Below are positions 8,479-17,255 of a DNA stretch of 64,000 bases, one piece after another. Source of the stretch: Kitasatospora purpeofusca (lineage in GTDB: Bacteria; Actinomycetota; Actinomycetes; Streptomycetales; Streptomycetaceae); NCBI RefSeq assembly GCF_000718025.1, contig NZ_JODS01000031.1, positions 162,751 to 226,750 on the forward strand, read 5' to 3'. Position 1 is the first letter of the stretch; each line of letters begins with the position of its first letter. The notes beneath the pieces were generated by a model that saw only the letters and a program-made list of their open reading frames with translations, was not told where the DNA came from and made no database searches. Both the position numbers and the translations under genes were made by a program.

Positions 8479-9703
8479 GGTAGTCTCCCGTGTTCATGCT
8501 GAAACGGAATCCGTCGCCGTAGTCGATGAAGGACGAGGACCTGTTCTCCTCGGCGTACAGCCGGCGCAGTTCGTCCATGCCGGCGGGTGTGGGCGGCTCC
8601 AGCGGGACCGGATCCCCGGCGGTCTTGAGGAACGTGCGGCCGTCCCGGTGCACGGCCTCGGCACTCGAACAGCGCACCACGTACCCCAGGCGGGTCGGGA
8701 GCAGTTCTGCGTCCAAGGACGAGGGCCGGATCTCGTGCGTGTAGAGGCGGTTGGTGGACAGCGGCATGAGGAACACGGACCCGGGGTGGAGGGTCAGTGT
8801 GAACTGCGGCGGCAGCGCGGTCCCGTCGGGCACGGCCGCCTGGTCCTTGAGGTGGAAGCGGAGCCTGGTCAGCCCACTGACACCGTTCACCCCGAGGTCG
8901 AAGGGATCCTGGGCCAGCGGCCGCAGCCCGTCGAGCCGGTCGTAGAAGGTGCAGAAGGCCATGATGCCGTTGACGGGCATGTCCTTGGTCTTGTCGGCAT
9001 GGGCCGAGATCCTCGCCTTGGACTGCTTGCGCCCGTCCGTGGCCCCGGTGTTGTGGTAGATCTGGGCGAGGACGTGGTTCAGCGGCGCCTGGCCGCGGAA
9101 CACGGCGGCGGCCTCGCGGTTCAGCGCCTCGACGACACCCGCGTCGGTCGGGCCGAAGCCCTCGGTCGGTCCCGACAGGTTCGTGGAGCACCGCAGCAGT
9201 CGGAAATGCAGCTCGTCACCGTCCCGCGTGACCGGCGTGAGATAGATCCCGCTGCGACGGGCCGTCCCGGGCTTGGTGGACTCGGTCAGCGACTGGAACG
9301 CGTGCTCCGCACTGATCCGCCCGAAGTGGTCGGCGTCGGGTTCGAAGAACTGCGGGTAGTACACGCCGACACCGTGCACCCGGACGGGAAGCCGGCCGAG
9401 CCCGACGACATTCCACAACGCGTCGACGCCCTCGCCCCCGTCCCCGCCGTAGCCGTGCGACAGCTCCCGCACCACGAACACCCGCGCGGCCGCCCGCAGC
9501 GGGAGGCCACTGATCGCGGAGATGTCGCCGCACAGGTAGACGGTCTTCCGCGCGAGCTCGACCGCACCGGAGGCAAGCTCCTCCGGCGTGACGACCGACC
9601 CGAGGAACCGCGTCACCACGTCATGGCCCCGCACCGCCGAAGGCGCGACCAGGACACTGCCCGCGTCCTCGACGCGGGCCTGCGCCGACTCCGTCGCGTC
9701 CAT
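8462..9703 (-). CDS. Second 2OG-Fe(II) oxygenase-like protein
   Basis: The 413-residue product has ISAHADKTKDMPVNG (HxD) in the middle, then STNRLYTHEIRPS and TRLGYVVRCSS, the expected order of the distal His and the 2-oxoglutarate-binding Arg in a double-stranded beta-helix oxygenase. It is longer than bacterial AlkB and resembles fungal or large bacterial 2OG proteins. An N-terminal region (residues ~50-160) with YLCGDISAISGLPLRAAARV has no assigned fold. Start ATG at 9703. The 3' end overlaps the AlkB-like gene by 17 nt. The function of the pair is unknown. Confidence 0.6.
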   Translation of the reverse strand: MDATESAQARVEDAGSVLVAPSAVRGHDVVTRFLGSVVTPEELASGAVELARKTVYLCGDISAISGLPLRAAARVFVVRELSHGYGGDGGEGVDALWNVVGLGRLPVRVHGVGVYYPQFFEPDADHFGRISAEHAFQSLTESTKPGTARRSGIYLTPVTRDGDELHFRLLRCSTNLSGPTEGFGPTDAGVVEALNREAAAVFRGQAPLNHVLAQIYHNTGATDGRKQSKARISAHADKTKDMPVNGIMAFCTFYDRLDGLRPLAQDPFDLGVNGVSGLTRLRFHLKDQAAVPDGTALPPQFTLTLHPGSVFLMPLSTNRLYTHEIRPSSLDAELLPTRLGYVVRCSSAEAVHRDGRTFLKTAGDPVPLEPPTPAGMDELRRLYAEENRSSSFIDYGDGFRFSMNTGDYLAPHP

Positions 9704-10123
9704 CAGAAACCCCCGCCATTCGCAGACATCGGTGAATCGCCCCTACGACCCGTTGACCGCCGATGCTCTCACGGGGGTCTGACAGCGGGTAACGCCTGCC
9801 CTGCGGCCGACTCCGAAGGCCCCCTCGCGCTGAGCGTGGCTGCGGCGGGACAATGGATCCGTGTCCGAGGAACCGCGTCCGTTGTCAGACCTGTGGCCCC
9901 TCGGCCGGGCGACTGGCTGTTCGACTCGACGCCGTCACCGTCACCACCGGGGGCGGTCTGGGCCGCGCCGGGCACCCGGGCTCTGGCTGGCGGCGCCTGC
10001 CCTGGGCGACCTGAGGACGAACCGCCCGGCTCGCCCGCGACGCCCGCGCGGACGGCTCCTCCGTGGACCTGCCCGGCGTGCCGGTGTGCGGTGCCGGGCC
10101 GACTGCCGAGGAGACTGGGCGCT
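9704..10123. other. 420-nt gap without a supported gene
   Basis: Presumably holds the promoter of the oxygenase operon on the left and of the phosphoribosyltransferase on the right. Open frames here have no consistent codon bias. A stretch near 9920-10020 looks vaguely coding in shifting frames but matches nothing I recognise. Confidence 0.4.
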
Positions 10124-10621
10124 GTGACTGATGTGCGAGAGAACCTGACCTATCAGAAGTTCGGCCTGGCGGTGCGTGACCTTGCCCGGACGATCGCCGA
10201 CGACGGGTACGAGCCCGACCTCATCCTGAGCATCGCTCGCGGTGGTGTGTTCGTGGCGGGCGGCCTGGCGTACGCGCTGGACTGCAAGAACATCCACCTG
10301 GTGAACGTGGAGTTCTACACGGGTGTGGGCACCACCCTGGAGATGCCCGTCATGCTGGCGCCCGTCCCCGCGGCGATCGACTTCACCGACAAGAAGGTCC
10401 TGATCGCCGACGACGTCGCCGACACCGGCAAGACCCTGAAGCTGGTGCACGACTTCTGCCTCGGCCACGTCGCCGAGGTGCGGTCCGCCGTCATCTACGA
10501 GAAGTCGCACTCCCTCGTGAAGTGCGAGTACGTGTGGAAGCGTACGGACGACTGGATCAACTTCCCGTGGTCGGTGGAACCGCCGCTCGTCCGGCGCGAG
10601 GGCCAGGCACTCGACGCCTGA
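10124..10621 (+). CDS. Phosphoribosyltransferase family protein
   Basis: The 165-residue product has the type I PRTase PRPP-binding loop VLIADDVADTGKTL at residues ~88-101 and the upstream LSIARGGVFVAGGLA pyrophosphate loop, giving the layout of xanthine/hypoxanthine-guanine PRTases. It would transfer phosphoribose from PRPP to a purine-type base in the cytoplasm; the base specificity is not readable. The GTG at 10124 (VTDVRENLTYQKFG) was chosen because GAGGAG lies about 10 nt upstream and the N-terminus then matches the typical actinobacterial form. A terminator separates it from the convergent gene downstream. Confidence 0.85.
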   Translation: MTDVRENLTYQKFGLAVRDLARTIADDGYEPDLILSIARGGVFVAGGLAYALDCKNIHLVNVEFYTGVGTTLEMPVMLAPVPAAIDFTDKKVLIADDVADTGKTLKLVHDFCLGHVAEVRSAVIYEKSHSLVKCEYVWKRTDDWINFPWSVEPPLVRREGQALDA

Positions 10622-10656
10622 TCGGAGCCTGCCGTCACGGTCAGCGCCGCGGGGGT

Positions 10657-10687
10657 GGCGGGCGACGGGTCTCGTCCGTCACCCGCC
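10657..10687. terminator. Terminator hairpin between convergent genes
   Basis: 12-bp stem (10657-10668 with 10676-10687) with one mismatch, between the PRTase stop at 10621 and the stop of the convergent gene at 10700. Confidence 0.6.
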
Positions 10688-10699
10688 ATGTCCGGGTGT

Positions 10700-11650
10700 T
10701 CAGCGGGCACTGCCGAGGTAGACGGTGTAGCCGGTCACCGAGGGAATGGGGATGTTGAGCATGCCCGCGGTCTCGGTGAGGGTTGCTTCCTGGGCCAGCA
10801 CGCTGCCGGTGGCCGGATCGATGATGAAGGTGTAGCGGGTGGGCAGGCCGCTCTCCCGCGAGGTCGCGGAGTAGGCGATGCCCGGTCGGCCGGCCCGGTC
10901 GGTCACCGTCCCGGTGGCCTCGATACCCGGCAGCGAGGCGATCAGCTCCAGCACCGCCGCGCGCTGCCCGGCGCTAAGCGCGCGTTCGACGAGCAGGTCG
11001 TGCACCGCCTGCGAGGCCCCCAGCGGCTCGTCCACGCCAGGGGTGCGCCTGCGCAGCCAGTGCTTGAGCGCCTGGCCGTCCTGCGGCGTGCTGATGTCCT
11101 GGAGTGTGGGGTGGAAGAGGTCCTTGCGGGTCTTCTCCGACCCGCCGAGGCTGCGTCGTTCGCGGACGGGGCCGGCCGGGCTGTCGAGGATCCTGTAGTC
11201 GTACGGGACGACGCGGGAGGAGATGTTCCCGTGGTCGTCCCTGGTGTTGAGCGACCACTCCTGCCAGTGCAGCCCGAGCGGAGTCGTGGGTGCCTCGGCG
11301 GCCGACCGGGCGGTGCGGGCGATCTCCAGGATCTGCGTACTCGCGTCGGTGGACGCCTGCTCCGGCGTCAGGTGGTACGCCAGCGGCGCTGGGGTGGCGG
11401 CCGAGGCGGAACCGCTGCCCCCCGGCAGCGCGAGCAGCGCCGCTGCCACCGCCGAGACGGCCCCGGCGGCGACCAGTGCGACAACCGGACGTCGTCGCGG
11501 GAAGGGCCTCGGTCGGACCTGTGCCGGTTCCGGGGCGGCGTTGGACAGGATCCTCACCAGGGCCGCCTCGGCGTCGCCCGGCAGCGGCAGCTCGCCGGCA
11601 GCCGGATCGCTGGACGCCATCATTTTCCTGACCCGCTTCGCGGTACTCAC
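10700..11650 (-). CDS. CU044_5270-type membrane protein paired with an ECF sigma factor
   Basis: GTG at 11650 overlaps the sigma-gene stop (GTGA), indicating translational coupling; the longer upstream extension runs inside the sigma gene and is not the real start. The 316-residue product has a cytoplasmic N-terminus of ~65 residues, one transmembrane segment (VVALVAAGAVSAVAAALLAL) and a large extracytoplasmic domain ending VTGYTVYLGSAR. This is the layout of actinobacterial CU044_5270 proteins, which commonly accompany ECF sigma genes and may act as anti-sigma or envelope-sensing partners. No HxxxCxxC zinc anti-sigma motif is present. Confidence 0.75.
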   Translation of the reverse strand: MSTAKRVRKMMASSDPAAGELPLPGDAEAALVRILSNAAPEPAQVRPRPFPRRRPVVALVAAGAVSAVAAALLALPGGSGSASAATPAPLAYHLTPEQASTDASTQILEIARTARSAAEAPTTPLGLHWQEWSLNTRDDHGNISSRVVPYDYRILDSPAGPVRERRSLGGSEKTRKDLFHPTLQDISTPQDGQALKHWLRRRTPGVDEPLGASQAVHDLLVERALSAGQRAAVLELIASLPGIEATGTVTDRAGRPGIAYSATSRESGLPTRYTFIIDPATGSVLAQEATLTETAGMLNIPIPSVTGYTVYLGSAR

Positions 11651-12231
11651 CGCACCACCCCCACCTTCGGTGTGTCTGCCGTTCCCGTCCACGGGGAACC
11701 GTTCTCGAGGTCGTCGAGGTCGTCGAGGTCGTCGAGGTCGTCCAGGGCCTTCCGCAGTCGTTGTCGAGCCCGCAGGAGACGCATCGAGAACACCGCGGTA
11801 CTGCACTCCATGGCCCGGGCGGCGTCCCTGACCGGGAGCGCTTCCCAACCGATCAGGGCGAGCACCTCCCGGTCGGTCGCGGACAGACCCGACCACGCCC
11901 GGCGGACCGCGTCACGGGCCGCGACCTGATCCCCGACGTCGCGTGCCACCGCCACCGTCGCAGACTTGTCGACCGCCACCGCCACCGCCGCCGCCGACGC
12001 GGTTTCCTGCGCCCGGAGGTGGTTGGCCACGGTGTTCCGGGCAACGCCGTACAACCAGGGCAGCACCCTTTCGCGGGGAAGGTCACCGAAGCGCCGCCAC
12101 ACGGTGGTGAAGACCTCGGCCGTCACATCGGCGGCATCGTCCGCAAGCACCCGGCGACGGACGTAGCGGTAGACGGCCGTGTGGTGCCGGACGTAGACAG
12201 CCCGGAACTCATTCTCTTCCCCCAAGACCAC
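11647..12231 (-). CDS. ECF-type RNA polymerase sigma factor
   Basis: The 194-residue product has sigma-2 (residues ~10-75: AVYRYVRRRVL, DVTAEVFTTVWRRF, PWLYGVARNTVANHLR) and sigma-4 (~108-162: LSATDREVLALIGWEALPVRDAARAM, then FSMRLLRARQRLRKAL). The C-terminus carries a repeated DDL tract (four units) from a 9-nt DNA repeat at about 11707-11745. The downstream CU044_5270-type gene starts inside its stop codon, so the two are made together. The start ATG at 12231 follows a ~350-nt upstream region that probably holds the promoter. Confidence 0.85.
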   Translation of the reverse strand: MVLGEENEFRAVYVRHHTAVYRYVRRRVLADDAADVTAEVFTTVWRRFGDLPRERVLPWLYGVARNTVANHLRAQETASAAAVAVAVDKSATVAVARDVGDQVAARDAVRRAWSGLSATDREVLALIGWEALPVRDAARAMECSTAVFSMRLLRARQRLRKALDDLDDLDDLDDLENGSPWTGTADTPKVGVVR

Positions 12232-12584
12232 TCCCCGGATCGGCTCCCGTCCTGTTTATGTCGGGACGACGACGGATCTAACACCCCACCCTCAGGGCAG
12301 TCCTTCGACCGGTCGGAACCGCTCGTCGGGCGGCGCGGTCGCGGCGCGTCCCCGCGGGGAGTGGCCGGCCCCGGGCGGCCGGCGAAGGCCCGCACGACGC
12401 CGCGGCAGCGAGAAGGTTGGTGTGCGGGGCGGGCGGAACCGGGTAACGTCCTTGTTGTTCCTCCAGACGCCGATCCACGAGTGAGAGCGTGACGGGCCTC
12501 TGCTGACATCCTTCGACGTCGCTGCCCGTCCCCCACCGATGAATCCGCAGATCACTTCACATCATCAACCGGAGACACTTGACC
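12232..12584. other. Divergent intergenic region
   Basis: Separates the sigma gene from the DUF6243 gene; GC-rich with no supported ORF. It must contain both promoters, but I cannot assign -35/-10 elements with confidence. Confidence 0.4.
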
Positions 12585-12794
12585 GTGAGCAAGAACATCA
12601 ACAACCCCATTGGCATGGGCGGCGGCCAGCGCAAGAGGCTGTCCCGCGCCGAGCGGCAGAACAACGGTCCGCACCGCAACCTCGACCGCCAGGGCGCGGC
12701 CGACCAGAAGGCGGAGCTGGTGCGCAAGATGCGCGAGAAGGCGGGCGCAGCCGAAGAGGCCGGGCAGGCGGGCGACGACACCGCGAAGAGCTGA
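12585..12794 (+). CDS. DUF6243 family small protein
   Basis: A 69-residue, highly charged protein beginning MSKNINNPIGMGGGQRKRLS and containing RAERQNNGPHRNLDRQGAAD, a pattern I recognise from the Streptomyces DUF6243 family. It is predicted soluble and rich in basic and helical residues; the function is unknown. GTG at 12585 was preferred over TTG at 12579 because GGAGA lies 9 nt upstream of the GTG. The gene is monocistronic and ends in a strong hairpin. Confidence 0.85.
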   Translation: MSKNINNPIGMGGGQRKRLSRAERQNNGPHRNLDRQGAADQKAELVRKMREKAGAAEEAGQAGDDTAKS

Positions 12795-12824
12795 CGCACC
12801 GCCGTCGCAGAAAAGCACAGGGCA

Positions 12825-12860
12825 GGGCCCGGACCGCGACGCGCGGTCCGGGCCCTTCTG
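12825..12860 (+). terminator. Rho-independent terminator after DUF6243
   Basis: Perfect 14-bp stem (12825-12838 with 12842-12855), 3-nt loop, followed by TTCTGT. Confidence 0.8.
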
Positions 12861-13000
12861 TCGTACCGGGCGCCGACCCGGTCACCGCCGCCAGAGCTTG
12901 AACGCGCTCAAGCATCAGGGAAACGGACCCGATCCTCGTGACCCGGACCTGGACCCGGACCGTCGCCGGACCCTGACCTGCATCAATACCGGCCGGAGAA

Positions 13001-13040
13001 GGCCGGGCCCCTCACGCTCGTCGACGCGAGGGGCCCGGCC
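13001..13040 (-). terminator. Terminator hairpin downstream of GlxA-type regulator
   Basis: 13-bp GC-rich stem (13001-13013 with 13028-13040) about 110 nt beyond the stop of the convergent regulator gene. Confidence 0.6.
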
Positions 13041-13150
13041 TCCAGCGTACGCCCGCAGCCACCCGGCCTTCCGGCCGGGCCGCACAAGCCTGAGCCCACG
13101 GGCCACCGGCGCCGCCACCGCCACCGCCGACCGGCGTCTCGGGCTGTGCT

Positions 13151-14107
13151 TCAGGGGCGGAAGGTGCGGCGGTAGGTGTCTGGCGGGACGCCGACACTGC
13201 GGTGGAAGTGGCGCCGCAGGGTGGTGGCGGTGCCCATGCCGGTGGTCGCGGCGATGGTGTCGACGGTGGCGTCGGTGGTCTCCAGGAGTTCCTGGGCGTG
13301 GCGGATGCGTTGGGTGTGGAGCCACTGCAGCGGCGTGGTGCCGGTGAGGTGCTTGAAGTGGCGGCCGAGGTGGCGCGAGCTCATGCGGGCCTGGCGGGCC
13401 AGGTCCTCCACGGTGAGCGGTTGGTCCAGTCGCTCCAGCGCCCACGGGAAGAGCTCGCCCAGGGGGTGGTTGCCCGGGTCGGGGACGGGGGTGGCGATGA
13501 ACTGGGCCTGGCCGCCGTCGCGGTGCGGCGGGACGACCAGGCGTCGGGCGATCCTGTTGGCGACGGCCGAGCCGTGGTCGAGGCGGACCAGGTGCAGGCA
13601 CAGGTCCATCGCGGCGGCCTTGCCCGCGGAGGTGAGGACATCGCCGTTGTCGACGTAGAGGACGTCCGGATCGACGACGGCCGCCGGGTGGCGCCGGGCG
13701 AGTTCCCGGGTGTGGGCCCAGTGTGTGGTGGCGCGCCTGCCGTCGAGCAGTCCCGCCGCGCCCAGGACGAAGGCGCCCGTGCACAGTGAGGCCACGCGGG
13801 CGCCGGCCGCGTGGGCGGCGCGCACCGCCTCGACCAGCTCGGTGGGCGGCTCACGGTCCGTGTCGGCCCAGCCGGGGACGATCACCGTGTCCGCGTGCGC
13901 GAGGTGGTCGAGTCCGTGGTCGGGCTCCAGGAGGAAGCGGCCGACCCGCACCGGAGCGCTCCCGCAGAGGGAGAAGTCGTACCAGGGGTCCACGAGGTGG
14001 GTCAGATCGGATCCGAAGACCTCGACGGCTACGGACAGTTCGTAGTGGAGCATGCCGTCGGTGACGGCCAGCGCGACAGCGGGCATGTCCGAAACTGTAC
14101 GTGGCAT
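13151..14107 (-). CDS. GlxA-type transcriptional regulator (DJ-1/PfpI + AraC HTH)
   Basis: The 318-residue product has an N-terminal DJ-1/PfpI-like domain (residues ~8-190; TVIVPGW and the nucleophile-elbow-like ASLCTGAFVLGAAGLLDGRR, with Cys in the elbow) and a C-terminal AraC/XylS double HTH (~215-316; LARQARMSSRHLGRHF, then TTLRRHFHRSVGVPPDTYRR). Such proteins usually activate nearby genes in response to small metabolites. It is divergent from the reductase gene at 14216 with a 108-nt shared promoter region, so that gene is the likely target. Confidence 0.85.
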   Translation of the reverse strand: MPRTVSDMPAVALAVTDGMLHYELSVAVEVFGSDLTHLVDPWYDFSLCGSAPVRVGRFLLEPDHGLDHLAHADTVIVPGWADTDREPPTELVEAVRAAHAAGARVASLCTGAFVLGAAGLLDGRRATTHWAHTRELARRHPAAVVDPDVLYVDNGDVLTSAGKAAAMDLCLHLVRLDHGSAVANRIARRLVVPPHRDGGQAQFIATPVPDPGNHPLGELFPWALERLDQPLTVEDLARQARMSSRHLGRHFKHLTGTTPLQWLHTQRIRHAQELLETTDATVDTIAATTGMGTATTLRRHFHRSVGVPPDTYRRTFRP

Positions 14108-14215
14108 GTCGTTTCCGACACTCGTGCGGGGTGCCGCCGCAAGGACAGGATGTGGGTGTCGGGCCGCAGCGGACCGGCATCGCAGCGGGTGTTCGAGTGG
14201 ACGGGGAGCAGTCTC

Positions 14216-15259
14216 ATGGGGTCAGGTCAGCTGGTGGCGGTGTTCGGCGCGTACGGTCGCACCGGACGGTTCGTGGTCGCGGAACTCGTCGCACGCGGGT
14301 TCGTCCCGGTGCTCTCCGGGCGCAACGCGCAGGCCTTGGCGGAACTGGCCGAGGAGCACGGGCTGGAGGCCCGGGCGGCGTCGGTCGAGGACCCCGCCTC
14401 GCTGGACCGGGCCCTGGCGGGGGCGGCGGCGGTCATCAACTGCGCCGGCCCGTTCGCCTCGACCACCGGCCCCGTGATCGAGGCCGCGCTGCGCGCGCGG
14501 ATCCCGTACCTGGACGTGGCCGCCGAGCTGGAGGCCAACCTCGACACCTTCGCCCACTACCGCGAGCGGGCCCGGGACGCGGGAGCGGTGGTCGTCCCGG
14601 CCATGGCCTTCTTCGGCGGTCTCGGCGACCTGCTCGTCACCGCCGCGATGGGCGACTGGACCGGGGCCGACGAGGCGCACATCGCCTACGCGCTCAGCAG
14701 CTGGCACCCCACCGCCGGCACCCGGCTCTCGGGCGCGGTCTCCCGCGAGCGGCGCGGCGACCACCGCCTGCGCTACAGCGGCGGACAGTGGGAGCGCCGC
14801 AGCGACGCCGCGCCCACCCTGGAGTGGGCCTTCCCGGAGCCGATGGGGCCGCGGTCGGTGATCGGGGAGTTCACCATGGCGGACGTCGTCACCGTCCCGC
14901 AGCACCTGTCCATCCCCGAGGTGACCACCTACATGAACACCGAGGCGGTCCGCGACGTCGCCGCGCCCGACACGCCCGCCCCGACCGCCGCCGACGGGAG
15001 CGGGCGCTCGGACCAGACCTTCCTCGTCGACGTCGTCGTTCGCTCGGGCAAGGCCGAACGCCGGATCACGGCCGCCGGCCAGGACATCTACGCCATCACC
15101 GCGCCCCTGGTCGCCGAGGCCCTGGAACGCGTCCTGACCGGCGCCACCAGGACCACCGGCGTCGCCCCCGCCGGCGAGATCTTCGACGCCCCGGACTTCC
15201 TGCGCGCACTCGGCCCGCACCTCACGGTCGACCTGCACCCGGAGAAGCAGACCGCCTGA
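14216..15259 (+). CDS. Saccharopine-dehydrogenase-like NAD(P)-binding oxidoreductase
   Basis: The 347-residue product begins with a Rossmann nucleotide-binding motif (VAVFGAYGRTGRFV, GxxGxxG-like) and continues with VINCAGPFASTTGPV and YLDVAAELEANL, the pattern of saccharopine dehydrogenase/trans-acting enoyl reductase family proteins. The PAMAFFGGLGDLL segment is typical of this group. It probably reduces or oxidises a small metabolite using NAD(P)H. ATG at 14216 is preceded by GGGGAG. It is divergent from the GlxA-type regulator, which likely controls it. Confidence 0.75.
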   Translation: MGSGQLVAVFGAYGRTGRFVVAELVARGFVPVLSGRNAQALAELAEEHGLEARAASVEDPASLDRALAGAAAVINCAGPFASTTGPVIEAALRARIPYLDVAAELEANLDTFAHYRERARDAGAVVVPAMAFFGGLGDLLVTAAMGDWTGADEAHIAYALSSWHPTAGTRLSGAVSRERRGDHRLRYSGGQWERRSDAAPTLEWAFPEPMGPRSVIGEFTMADVVTVPQHLSIPEVTTYMNTEAVRDVAAPDTPAPTAADGSGRSDQTFLVDVVVRSGKAERRITAAGQDIYAITAPLVAEALERVLTGATRTTGVAPAGEIFDAPDFLRALGPHLTVDLHPEKQTA

Positions 15260-15284
15260 CCTCGGCCGCCCCGGTGGCGCACGT

Positions 15285-16910
15285 CTACCGGGTGCGGCCG
15301 ATCGCGCCGCCCGCAGCATCGTCCGCAGCGAAAGTCCCGGAGACGACGAACGGCGCCCCGACGGGCAGTCCGAGCCTTGCCGCCCAGGACAGCGCCTCGT
15401 CGCGGGACGCGTCGCGCTCGGCCAGTCGGGCGGCGGCCAACGAAGGTGGCACCTTGCCCTCGTTCAGCAGGACGGCCCACTGGTTGCCGGTGAGGGCCAG
15501 GTAGCGCAGGTGCGGGAAGTCCGCGAGCACGGTCAGGTCCTGGACCGCGGCCCGGGAGAGATCCAGGCCGCGCAGCTTCGGCGCCGTGCGCAACGGGGTG
15601 AGGTCGGTCGCAGTGGTGGTGGCGAGGTCCAGCGAGCCGAGGTGCCGGTGGCCCTGGAGCGGTGCGAGGTCGCCGCCGGGGAGGTCGACGGCCAGGGACT
15701 CGACGGGCAGGTCCCGGAGGGGGGACAGGTCGGTGACGGGGCAGCGCTCGAGTTCGAGTCTCCGCAGGTGGGGCGCGGTGGCGAGCGGGGCGAGATCCAT
15801 CGGACTGGTAGGTGCGTTGACCTGGATCAGAACGGCCTGGACAGCGGGCGACACCTCATGAGGGATTCCCCGGGATCGCAGCTCCGGATCGGCCCAGGAC
15901 TCGCACGAGTCGGAATCGTCCATGACGTCGATGTAGTCGATGCCGTCCCCCTCCACCTCGTAGGCGCCCCGGTCCAGCAGGTCCAGGTAGCGGGCGAGGA
16001 GCGAGGTGACGGAGTCGCAGACGTAGAGCGGACCGTCGTAGTAGTCGCGGCCGATCTGGATCACTTGTCCGGTCCGTCCGGCATGGGCGGGGGACATGTC
16101 GACCGCGAGGTAGTTGCCGTCGTCGGCGGTGGCGAACGGGAACCATGCGGGGTGCTCGCGGCAGCGCCGAACCGTACCGGGCGGGTCGGCGTCCAGGACG
16201 ACCGCGTCCCAGTTGTTCTCCCAGCCGGTCCACACCGGTTCCCGCAGGCCGGCGTTGGCGGCGACCAGCCGGGCCAGCGGTACCCAGCCGAGGTTGCCGA
16301 ACAGGCCGCAGGCGTCCTCCCCGCTGCCGTCCGCGAACAGGTACAGCGCCCGCAGGTCGGCGGGCAGCGGTCGGCCGAGGCGCCGCTCGGCGTCCGCGAG
16401 GGCCGCCTCGGTCACGGGCGGTGGGAGTGTCTCGGAGCGCCCCAGGATTTCGGCACGCCGCTCCAGGTAGGCGCGGAGCCGGACGAGGGCCAGGTCCGGG
16501 TCGCCTGCCGGGCCGGCCGTGCCCTCCTCCTGGGCGTACCCGGCCGGGGAGAGCCGGTAGTTGCGGTCCAGGACGGCCAGGAAGCCCGGACGTTCTCCGT
16601 GCAGGCGTGAGACGACATCGTGGGACGCGACCAGCGAGTACTCCCCGGACGGCCGGCACCGTATTTCCAGCCGCGTGCAGTCCCAGCCGCGAGCGGTACC
16701 CACTGCCGAAGCCACGTCACGCAGATCCTGGAGGTCGATGCTCGGATGGAACGACCGCGTCCTCGCGTCGGACAGCGTGCACTGGCCGGTGATGTTGAGA
16801 CCGAAGAGGCCTTCGGTGCTGACCAGCACCGCCTCCGTCCATCCCACCGGTGCGTTCGCCGCGATTGCCCCGGCGGCCCGTGCGACGCCCTGCTCAATCA
16901 GCTCGGCCAT
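15285..16910 (-). CDS. SMI1/KNR4-domain protein with C-terminal leucine-rich repeats
   Basis: A 541-residue cytoplasmic protein. The middle (residues ~170-320) has an SMI1/KNR4-type pattern (LADAERRLGRPLPADLRALYLFADGSG). Residues ~375-490 hold repeated LRR-like units with Leu at the expected spacing (LRRLELERCPVTDLSPL, LRGLDLSRAAVQDLTVL). SMI1 domains are common in immunity proteins of polymorphic toxin systems, and the LRR tail would be a second interaction surface. ATG at 16910 was chosen; a GTG (VSTEAEQN) ten codons upstream is possible. No toxin gene lies alongside. Confidence 0.65.
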   Translation of the reverse strand: MAELIEQGVARAAGAIAANAPVGWTEAVLVSTEGLFGLNITGQCTLSDARTRSFHPSIDLQDLRDVASAVGTARGWDCTRLEIRCRPSGEYSLVASHDVVSRLHGERPGFLAVLDRNYRLSPAGYAQEEGTAGPAGDPDLALVRLRAYLERRAEILGRSETLPPPVTEAALADAERRLGRPLPADLRALYLFADGSGEDACGLFGNLGWVPLARLVAANAGLREPVWTGWENNWDAVVLDADPPGTVRRCREHPAWFPFATADDGNYLAVDMSPAHAGRTGQVIQIGRDYYDGPLYVCDSVTSLLARYLDLLDRGAYEVEGDGIDYIDVMDDSDSCESWADPELRSRGIPHEVSPAVQAVLIQVNAPTSPMDLAPLATAPHLRRLELERCPVTDLSPLRDLPVESLAVDLPGGDLAPLQGHRHLGSLDLATTTATDLTPLRTAPKLRGLDLSRAAVQDLTVLADFPHLRYLALTGNQWAVLLNEGKVPPSLAAARLAERDASRDEALSWAARLGLPVGAPFVVSGTFAADDAAGGAIGRTR

Positions 16911-17255
16911 GTTCTGTTCCGCTTCTGTCGACACGCCGGTGATCATCGCAGGGGGCCATGACAGAGACGGCCGGCAGGATCCCGGCCGAGGACTGCAGCA
17001 GGTTCCTCTGCGGGGCGCGATGACCGGCGGCGGGCGGATTCGCTGCCCGTCGAAGCCGCATTCGGCCGCAGTCGAATTCCATCGGCCCGACATGTGGATG
17101 GCCCGCTTCCGGGCTCTCCGGCGGCGGGGTCGTCCGCAGGGGAGTCGGCGGTGCCCGGCTCCGGTGCATAACGAATGAGTCACGGCGCAGGAGGGGATCC
17201 GCGCACCGCGGTCCCCCCTGTGCCACATCTCTTCAACGCAGGAGCGCCGAGCACC

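Noticed and set aside
8300..10123. Long plus-strand extension upstream of the phosphoribosyltransferase
   Set aside because: The extension is antisense to the oxygenase genes; family length and a ribosome-binding site place the true start at 10124.
11704..11745. Tandem repeat mistaken for a possible CRISPR or phase-variable tract
   Set aside because: Its unit is 9 nt, so copy change keeps the frame and only alters the DDL tail of the sigma factor.
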